A stretch of 64,000 nt of DNA from Adhaeribacter rhizoryzae (GTDB lineage: Bacteria > Bacteroidota > Bacteroidia > Cytophagales > Hymenobacteraceae), in assembly GCF_008629685.1 (NCBI RefSeq), contig NZ_VWSF01000002.1:318043-382042 (forward strand). Direction: 5' to 3'. Positions within the stretch are counted from its first letter, which is position 1. The number at the start of each line of letters is the position of its first letter. The notes under the pieces were generated by a model, which made no database searches, had not been told where the DNA came from, and saw only the letters and a program-made list of their open reading frames with translations. The position numbers and the translations under genes are program-made. Positions 1 through 7,300 of this stretch are shown here, piece by piece.

Positions 1-183
1 GAAGATAGATTAGCCTGGGAGTACAACAAGCTGAACCCGAAGCTTTATACCTTAATGCTGAAGCCTTTGCGTAAACTGCAGCAGTTTGCCATTGTTTCGC
101 CTGAACTGCGCATGCTTAAACAAGTTACCCGTATTTTTTCTAAAACTACTGCTACTCAAAAAGAAGTTAGATCTTCTTGGTGA
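1..183 (+). CDS. C-terminal fragment of an unidentified protein (cut by window edge)
   Basis: The frame is open from the first base and ends in TGA at 181-183, giving 60 residues of a C-terminus rich in Lys, Leu and Gln (LKPLRKLQQF, then PELRMLKQVTRIF). It has no recognisable motif or membrane segment. It lies on the same strand as the WecA-like gene 128 bases downstream, so it may be an upstream member of the polysaccharide locus, possibly the tail of a glycosyltransferase. That is a guess from position only. Confidence 0.55.
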   Translation, partial: EDRLAWEYNKLNPKLYTLMLKPLRKLQQFAIVSPELRMLKQVTRIFSKTTATQKEVRSSW

Positions 184-311
184 ATAAAAAGCCTGAAAGG
201 CTTGCGCCTGGTGATAAGCTATATATTTAAAAATAAATATTAGCAATTGTAAACACCAGTAATTTTTTGCTGCTGGCATAAAGTAATGTAGAGGGTTTTT
301 AAGGAATTATT

Positions 312-1385
312 ATGTTTGAAATTTTTACCAGCTTTTTAACCGCATTTCTGATTACCTATTTTGTAATTCCATCAGTAATACGGATAGCGCATACGCGTAA
401 ATTATTTGATGAGCCGGACGAAAGAAAACACCACCAAAAAATGATTCCGGCCTTGGGAGGTATAGCCATCTTTGCCGGTACTTTTTTTTCCGTTTTGTTT
501 TGGGTCGATCTTATTCCGGCCAATTTAATGCGATGGTTCATCTTATCAATGGTAATCGTATTTATGATTGGCATTCAGGATGATATTGTTGCAATCAGGC
601 CTGTAAAGAAATTAATAGGCGAACTGGTAGCTTCAGGGTTAATTATTTATTACGGCAACATCCGGATTTATAATTTGCAGGGATTACTAGGCCTGTATGA
701 ACTGCCGTATCTGGTAAGTTTTGGGTTAACACTTTTTGCCTTTATCGTAATCATAAACGCCTTTAATTTAATAGATGGCATCGATGGGCTGGCCGGCGGT
801 ATTGGTATTATTAGCGCGGGAGCATTTGGTTCTTTATTTTGGTATAGCGGCCAAATTGGCTGGGCAGCCGTAGCGTTTGCCCTGGTAGGCGCTTTGCTGG
901 CCTTCCTGAAATTTAATTTTGCGCCCGCTAAAATATTCATGGGCGATTGCGGCTCTTTGTTTACTGGTTTTTTACTCGCCATTATGTGCGTGCAATTGCT
1001 AGATACCCCTATTTTGCTCGATGCATCAGCCAAATTATATTTGCCTACGCCCGTTATTGCAATGGCTATTCTTATTGTGCCGCTAGCCGATACGTTGCGG
1101 GTTTTTATCGTAAGGGTTTTCAGCGGAAAATCGCCGTTTCACGCCGATAGAAACCATATTCATCATTTGTTGCTGAACCTCGGCCTAAACCATAAATCTG
1201 CTTCCTGTACCTTATATTGCTTTAACCTGTTTTTTATAGTTGGCATTCTGGGGTTTCTTCATTTTAGCATTAATTATTTGTTTCTGATAGTAGTACTGGC
1301 GGGCTATATTTTAATAAGCATTCCTAAAGTTTTGCTGTATATTAATAAGCAGGAAGTTAAGAAAGGAACGGTTATTAATGCTTAG
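312..1385 (+). CDS. WecA/MraY-family undecaprenyl-phosphate sugar-1-phosphate transferase
   Basis: This polytopic inner-membrane enzyme (357 aa) is expected to transfer a sugar-1-phosphate, typically HexNAc-1-P, from a UDP-sugar to undecaprenyl phosphate, which starts repeat-unit synthesis. Family landmarks are in the right order: DEPDERKHH..P.LGGIAIF near residue 33, the acidic NLIDGIDGLAGG (about residues 152-163), KIFMGDCGSL (about 208-217), and the cytoplasmic HADRNHIHHLLL (about 277-288), the His/Arg-rich substrate loop of WecA-type members. About ten hydrophobic segments separate them. The His-rich loop favours WecA/TagO over MraY. ATG at 312 has an upstream AAGGA. It is the best candidate for the initiating transferase of the locus. 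The sugar cannot be read from sequence. Confidence 0.88.
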   Translation: MFEIFTSFLTAFLITYFVIPSVIRIAHTRKLFDEPDERKHHQKMIPALGGIAIFAGTFFSVLFWVDLIPANLMRWFILSMVIVFMIGIQDDIVAIRPVKKLIGELVASGLIIYYGNIRIYNLQGLLGLYELPYLVSFGLTLFAFIVIINAFNLIDGIDGLAGGIGIISAGAFGSLFWYSGQIGWAAVAFALVGALLAFLKFNFAPAKIFMGDCGSLFTGFLLAIMCVQLLDTPILLDASAKLYLPTPVIAMAILIVPLADTLRVFIVRVFSGKSPFHADRNHIHHLLLNLGLNHKSASCTLYCFNLFFIVGILGFLHFSINYLFLIVVLAGYILISIPKVLLYINKQEVKKGTVINA

Positions 1386-1764
1386 TCATAATATTAGTAA
1401 CGTATTGGCTAATAAATATTTAGCAGATTGCTTCGGTTTGGTTAATGCCAGAGCAGATAAACTTATTTTGAATTCTAGTAGCGTAAAATAAAATCTTTTC
1501 GTGAAATTCAAATTTTGTACGTAATATTGAAAACGGAATATAGTTTTTATTTTATATTTCGCCCGAACCTAAACCTTTTTTTAAGACACCACTAAATTGT
1601 AAACAAGTAAAATTCAGGTTTAGTAAATCAGAATTTGAAAAATAAAGCTTGGTAAAAAATATATTTTACTAGCATAAAAGATTCAGCGTTTAACGTATTA
1701 TGTTTTAAAAAACGCATTAAATAATAAGTTTATTTAAAAAAGCTTTTAGTTATAGCTAAACTAT
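1386..1764. other. AT-rich intergenic region, no gene seen
   Basis: This stretch of 379 bases has no coding frame of note and no clear terminator hairpin. It separates the WecA-like gene from the FkbM-type gene on the same strand. I could not place a convincing TAnnTTTG promoter box in it. Confidence 0.6.
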
Positions 1765-2532
1765 ATGATTAGAACAATTACAGAAAGATTAAGCAGGGGA
1801 GTAATATTAAAACGTAATCTTCCTAAAGAGTTTAACTCTTTACCCATGTTTGTAACCCCCGAAGGCGGCCTGAAATACTGGAAACTGAATTTGGATAATA
1901 TTGATCCCATGCTTTATAACATTGCGATTAACTTTATTCAGCAAGACGATGTAATTTGGGATATTGGCGCAAATATTGGGTTGTTTACCTTTGCTGCTAT
2001 AGCTAAAGCCGGCCGGAACGGTAAGTGTCTGGCAGTTGAAGCCGATATTGTAATGGCTAATCTGGTAAAAAAATCGGCTGCCCTAAACCGCGAATATACC
2101 GTTGATATTTTGCCGCTCGCTATTTCTAATTATAATGGTTTGGTAGAATTTAATATTGCCGAAAGAGCCCGGGCTACCAATCACATAGTTACTTCACAGG
2201 GTTCTAACCAAACCGGAGGTGTACGGGAAACTTACAAGGTACCTACCGTTACGCTGGATTATTTACTGCAGCATTATGCTAAACCAGATTTCCTGAAGAT
2301 TGACGTAGAAGGAGCCGAAAAATTTGTGCTGGAAGGTGCCCAGGAACTCATGCAAACGGCCCGGCCTAAAGTTTTAGTAGAAGTAGGCGATGAAAACGTT
2401 GGTTATATTTCGAAGTTATTTAACGACAATAATTACGTCATGTACAATGCCGATGATCTGCAAAATTTCTCTAAAATAAAAGAAGCATCCTCTAACACCT
2501 TGGCCATACCAGTCGAGAAAATGAAAGGGTAG
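1765..2532 (+). CDS. FkbM-family SAM-dependent methyltransferase
   Basis: This soluble class I methyltransferase (255 aa) probably O-methylates a sugar hydroxyl of the polysaccharide. The SAM-binding motif VIWDIGANIGLFTFAA lies at about residues 73-88, an acidic strand end (AVEAD) follows, and the FkbM hallmark FLKIDVEGAEKFVLEGA lies at about 177-193. Size matches the family. It sits between the WecA-like transferase and a membrane acyltransferase, which fits polymer decoration. ATG at 1765 is the first start in frame after an AT-rich leader. The acceptor sugar and position are unknown. Confidence 0.85.
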   Translation: MIRTITERLSRGVILKRNLPKEFNSLPMFVTPEGGLKYWKLNLDNIDPMLYNIAINFIQQDDVIWDIGANIGLFTFAAIAKAGRNGKCLAVEADIVMANLVKKSAALNREYTVDILPLAISNYNGLVEFNIAERARATNHIVTSQGSNQTGGVRETYKVPTVTLDYLLQHYAKPDFLKIDVEGAEKFVLEGAQELMQTARPKVLVEVGDENVGYISKLFNDNNYVMYNADDLQNFSKIKEASSNTLAIPVEKMKG

Positions 2533-2660
2533 CGCATAAGGCCGGCTAAACGCAATAGTTAAGTAATTTTATAACATGCTTATTTTATAAAAATAGCTGG
2601 CCAGTAGTTTTAGCGGTTTGTTCACTAAAAACGCATATATAAATTAATTAAATTTTTAGA

Positions 2661-2697
2661 GCAATATTGTTTCTCCGGTTTGGAGCAATAATATTGC
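2661..2697 (+). terminator. Hairpin downstream of the FkbM-type gene, possible terminator
   Basis: An imperfect inverted repeat has outer arms GCAATATT (2661-2668) and AATATTGC (2690-2697) and inner arms CTCC (2673-2676) and GGAG (2682-2685), followed by TTTGCCTTTT. It lies between the methyltransferase (stop 2532) and the acyltransferase (start 2731), so it could end the first transcript or sit in the leader of the second. Pairing between inner and outer arms is imperfect. Confidence 0.35.
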
Positions 2698-2730
2698 TTT
2701 GCCTTTTAGCGGGGTAGAAAATAGTTTGGC

Positions 2731-3804
2731 ATGAATAAATACCTAAGTGAAAAAATTAAAGTCATTCAGTTTTTTGCAATGATTTTAGTTGTTTTTCTGC
2801 ATTCTTATAATGTAATAGTAAATTTTAAAACCGAAACCTTACACACCGAAAACGAAGTAAATTTATTTGTCCAGAATTTTATTACCAATGGCATTGCCCG
2901 GGTAGCGGTGCCCCTGTTTTTTTTACTTTCGGGGTATTTATTTTTTTTAAAGCCCGACTTTTCGCTGCAAGGCATTTTAACCAAATATCGCCGGCGTTTT
3001 AAATCTTTGGTTATTCCTTATTTATTCTGGTCTGTTTTTGGATTGCTTTTGTTTTTTACGCTACAAAATCTGCCTTACGCCGAAAATTTTTTCCGCAACG
3101 AACCAGTTAAAAACTTTTCTGGGGCAAAACTAGCCGATACCATTTTGTTAAATCCTGTTCCTTATCAGCTTTGGTTTATTAAGTCTTTACTGGTGCTGGT
3201 AATATTATCGCCGGTAATTTACTTCTTAACCAAATATTTAAAACTTGTTTGGATAGTGCTGGCGGCTTTGTTGTGGTTTTTTAATTTTCCGTACCCGCTG
3301 GTGCTTGGGTTTGAGTTTGGCTTGGGCGTGGTGTTTTTTTCATTGGGTGCTTTCCTGGGTTTACAGCATAAAAATTACCTGGCCTGTTATTTCCCGAGAG
3401 CAGGTATTGTAGCGTTAATATTATGGTTGGTGCTGCTACTCGTACAAACCATTTTAATAGATGCCGTACCTTTAACAACTTACGTTGCCCTCCAGAAAAC
3501 CAGCGCTGCGCTTGGGGTATTTGCCATCTGGTATTTCTACGATGTATTATTTAAAGGCCAAAGCTTTGGCGATAAGAAATATTTCAATTTGTTTTCCTTG
3601 TCTTTTTTCATTTTTGCTTTTCATGAACCAATCCTGACTATTTTTAAAAAAGGACTAATTTTCCTGATTGGCAATACTGAATTTACGTCTATCCTGGTAT
3701 ATTTTCTGGCACCAATTATTACCATTATAATTAGCCTTATGGTAGGAACATTTCTGCGGCAAAAGGCAACTTCTTTTTACCAGTTAATTACTGGCGGCAG
3801 ATAA
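2731..3804 (+). CDS. Acyltransferase family 3 (OafA-like) membrane O-acyltransferase
   Basis: This integral membrane protein (357 aa) has about ten hydrophobic helices and the layout of the acyltransferase-3 family, which moves acetyl or other acyl groups across the membrane onto sugar hydroxyls. The N-terminal helix contains the conserved His (VVFLHSYNV, about residues 20-28), and a second early block reads ARVAVPLFFLLSGYLFF (about 55-71), where the family usually has a PxFFxxSGF pattern. It is one of three such genes in the window (others at 30232-31353 and 58330-59451), suggesting the polymer is acylated. The exact acyl donor and acceptor are unknown. Confidence 0.85.
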   Translation: MNKYLSEKIKVIQFFAMILVVFLHSYNVIVNFKTETLHTENEVNLFVQNFITNGIARVAVPLFFLLSGYLFFLKPDFSLQGILTKYRRRFKSLVIPYLFWSVFGLLLFFTLQNLPYAENFFRNEPVKNFSGAKLADTILLNPVPYQLWFIKSLLVLVILSPVIYFLTKYLKLVWIVLAALLWFFNFPYPLVLGFEFGLGVVFFSLGAFLGLQHKNYLACYFPRAGIVALILWLVLLLVQTILIDAVPLTTYVALQKTSAALGVFAIWYFYDVLFKGQSFGDKKYFNLFSLSFFIFAFHEPILTIFKKGLIFLIGNTEFTSILVYFLAPIITIIISLMVGTFLRQKATSFYQLITGGR

Positions 3805-3969
3805 TTTCTTATTCTCCTGCTACTAAGAATAAATATTCCTCGGCAAGAAAGTGTTTTTAAAACTGAACAGTAATTAAGAAATAAATATTCCCCTTTCCGC
3901 ATCTGAAGCTTATACCAAATAGTAAATATGCTGTTCCATAGCAGCCTAGAAAATGGCTTTCCTCCACAC

Positions 3970-4099
3970 CCAGTCATTCTATAGAATTCAAAGAATTCCA
4001 AAAGAATCTTGTGTATGAGTTGGATAAACAGGTAATAAACCAAGCCTGGAATTTACCTGTAACCCTTTCTAAGCAGAAGATTCTTAACAGAATGACTGG
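3970..4099. repeat. Nested inverted repeats, MITE-like element
   Basis: Outer arms CCAGTCATTCT (3970-3980) and AGAATGACTGG (4089-4099) are perfect reverse complements. Inside them AGAATCTT (4003-4010) pairs with AAGATTCT (4077-4084). Two nested arm pairs over 130 bases suggest a small non-autonomous element or its remnant. No transposase and no certain target duplication were seen. Confidence 0.4.
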
Positions 4100-4295
4100 A
4101 AGGGCTACAATGATTTGAGTTCTCTCTATGCAAGGCTTTTTATTCTATTTGGCATTACTCTGTTCAACCAGGTTTATACAGGCCGTAAAAATCTGTTTAA
4201 AGCAAGTTGTGGCTAAAGCAGGTGTGAACCACAATTAAAGAAACAGCCGTATTTTAATTCAGGAATTTGGTTTTGCTCTCTTGCCCGACTACCAT

Positions 4296-4335
4296 AAAAA
4301 AAGCCCTAACCACTTTATTGGGTTAGGGCTTTTTT
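4296..4335 (-). terminator. Rho-independent terminator of the 1957-aa protein gene (bidirectional)
   Basis: The stem GCCCTAACC (4303-4311) / GGTTAGGGC (4321-4329) has a 9-base loop, with A-rich and T-rich flanks on the two sides, so it can work in both directions. It begins about 50 bases after the stop of the minus-strand gene. The same stem sequence follows the paralogous gene at 11542-11573. Confidence 0.85.
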
Positions 4336-4384
4336 AGAAATATACCGGCTGTTTGTTAAATACCGGTAAATACAAGGTTAGAAA

Positions 4385-7300
4385 CTACTCCCGTACAATT
4401 TTAATATTCTGAACACCGCTTTTGGTTACGAGTTTAGCAATATAAATACCAGCAGGAATATTGCCGGCCTCCCATTGTACTTGAACCAATTCGTTGGCTT
4501 TGGCTTTGCCTTGTTGCAGGGTTTTAATCAGCGAGCCTTTCATATCAAAAATACTTAAGGTATAAGCTTCTTCGGTAGGTAAGGAGAACTGAATAGACGT
4601 ACCGTTGCTAAACGGGTTAGGGTAAGCGCTTAACGTTTGACCCGTTGTACCGCCAGCGAAAATTTCCAAAGAAGAATCGGCACTTCTGCTGCTTAGTAAG
4701 CTAGATGATTCAAATGGCATTAAGTGGGCACCGGCAATAGGGGCCTGCATGGTGCCATTCGGCAATTTCCAGGCTACGCTTACATTATCTAAACCAACGC
4801 CTTCTTTGTGTAAGGCTTCAATATAATAGCGTCTGCCGGCTTGCAAATAAATAGTTTTAGATTGCTGCGAAGCATCTTTATCGTATTGCTCAATACCGGT
4901 AGTACTGCTTAAATGAGCAATATGGGTTTTATTGGCAGGATTATCGTCGGTACTGATAAACAAGTCAGCTTGGTCGTCGCCGGCAATGTAAAACACATAG
5001 TTACCAGATACCGGCGGACAAATATAGCCGCGTAAGCGGGCACCAAAATAATCGCCAATATTGGTTGGGCTGCTAAACGAAGTCATTTTTCTGGAAGCAG
5101 TAGGTGTGTTGTTAACCGGTATTTGGTCTATGTTATACCAGGCCGGAACATTGGCCCAATAATCCCAGGATATACTGCCGGTACCCGAACAAGCCGTGCT
5201 AGGAGCCGGGGCTGGAGCCGGTGTTATAACCGGTGTTACATTAACATTAACCGGGGCCGATGTAGTGGTTTGTCCCACATTATTAGTAGCTCTGGCGGTT
5301 AAGGTATAGCTGCCGGCGCTAACATTGCTCCAGGTAAAGCTATAAGGACTGGTTAAATCTTCGCCTACCTTTGAGCTGCCGTTGAAGAACTCTACTTTAC
5401 TAATGCTGCCATCGGTACTGCTGGCATTCGCCGCAATGGTAATACTGGCTGGTGCTGTAAAGCTGCTGTTGGCACTTGGGCTGGTTAGTGCTACTTCTGG
5501 AGCCGACGGAGCAGGAGCTGGCGTGGTACCATTCTGCGTTAAAACTGTAACTGTAACCGGAGCCGAAATAGCTGTAGCACCGGTTGAGCTTGTAACCTTA
5601 GCAGTAATGCTATAATTACCGGCAGGTGCATTTATATAATAAGCTTCGTAAGGGGCCCAGGTTTTTTCGCCTAATCTGGTAGTACCATTATAAAACTCTA
5701 CTCTTCGGATGGTTCCTTCGTCTGAAGTAACTTTGGCTGACAAATAAAGATTTGTTGGTATTACCTGGGTGCTGTTTGCAATAGGAGCTGTAAGCGTCAC
5801 AGACAAGCCTTCTGCGACCGGTGCCGAATCTGGGTTTGCCTCTGGCGTAGGCTCTGGTGCCTTAATTGCGTTTACATTCACATTAACCGGAGCCGATGTA
5901 GTGGTTTGACCAACATTATTGGTGGCTCTGGCGGTTAAGGTATAGGTACCGGCACTAACATTGCTCCAGGTGAAGCTGTACGGGCTAGTTATATCTTCGC
6001 CTACTTTCGTGCTGCCGTTGAAGAACTCTACTTTGCTAATGCTGCCATCGGTACTGCTGGCATTCGCCGCAATGGTAATATTGGCTGGCGCCGTAAAGTT
6101 GCTGTTGGCACTCGGGCTGGTTAGCGTTACTACCGGAGCCGACGGAGCAGGAGCTGGCGTTAATATAGGAAGCTGTACGGTAATATTTACTGGGGCCGAA
6201 GTGGACGATAGTCCGGAATTATCAATGGCCCGAGCAGTTATTGGATAAACGCCTGCTAGCACGTTAAGCCACGTAAAACTATACGGACTGCTGGTATCTT
6301 CGCCTAGTTTAATGCCGCCCTGGTAAAACTCAACCTTACTAATGGTGCCATCGGAATCTACTGCATTGGCGGTAATAGTAACAACAGCCGGCGCTAACAA
6401 GTTGGTGCTGGCGGTTGGCGAGGTAATATTTACCGTAGGCAAAGCAGCGCTTATGGTGTTAGATGTGCCAACCGTTACTTTCACAGGCGCAGAAGTAGTT
6501 GAAGTACCAGCATTATCAGTGGCTTTGGCCGTTATTTCGTAAGTGCCGGTAGTTACGTTGCTCCAGTTAAAGGTATAAGGTGCGGTGGTACTTTCTCCTA
6601 GTTTAGTAGTGCCATAAAAATATTCTACTTTACTAATAGAACCGTTAGCATCGGATGCATTGGCGGTAATATTAATACCGGCTGGTGCTTTAAAGCTATT
6701 GGTGGAAGTAGGAGAGGCAATGCTAACGGTTGGCGCTGTATTTATAAGTGTACCCAGGTTAACAACATTAAATTTTACGGGGGCTGAGGTTCCGGCCACG
6801 CCGTTAGAGCCAATAGCCCGGGCCGTAACAGTATAAGTACCCGTTGGAATATTCATCCAGTGAATTTCGAAAGGAGCATAGCCCCGATCCGCAATTTTGT
6901 TACCGTTTGCGTAAAATTCTACCCGGCTAATGTTACCGTTCGTTAATTCTGCGTTTGCTAAAATACGCACGTTGGTCGGGTAAAAATGGGTACTGTTTTC
7001 GCCGGGGGTAACAATAGCTACGGTAGGTACGGTAGCCGTTAACACCGAAACCATAACCGGGGCTGAAGTTGCGGAGCCACCAGCATTATCAATGGCTTTA
7101 GCAGTAATGGCATAGGTTCCTATATCAACGTTATACCAGTCAAAGGCATAAGGGCTGGAGGTATCCTCGCCAATTTTTGTATTGCCGTTGTAAAATTCAA
7201 CCTTGGCAATGGTACCATCCGTATCAGAAGCATTAGCCGTAATAGTAATACTAGCCGGCGCGGCAAATTTACTGCCACCAGTTGGTGCCGTTAACGTAAT

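Larger units (their letters stand above)
3805..4384. other. Intergenic region with nested inverted repeats, no gene supported
   Basis: Beyond the inverted-repeat element and the terminator listed separately, I see no coding content. A minus-strand 88-codon frame at 3777-4043 overlaps the end of the acyltransferase and has no family resemblance. Confidence 0.5.

Noticed and set aside
3777-4043. 88-codon minus-strand frame near the acyltransferase 3' end
   Set aside because: Overlaps a well-supported gene on the other strand and runs into an inverted-repeat element; no family resemblance.
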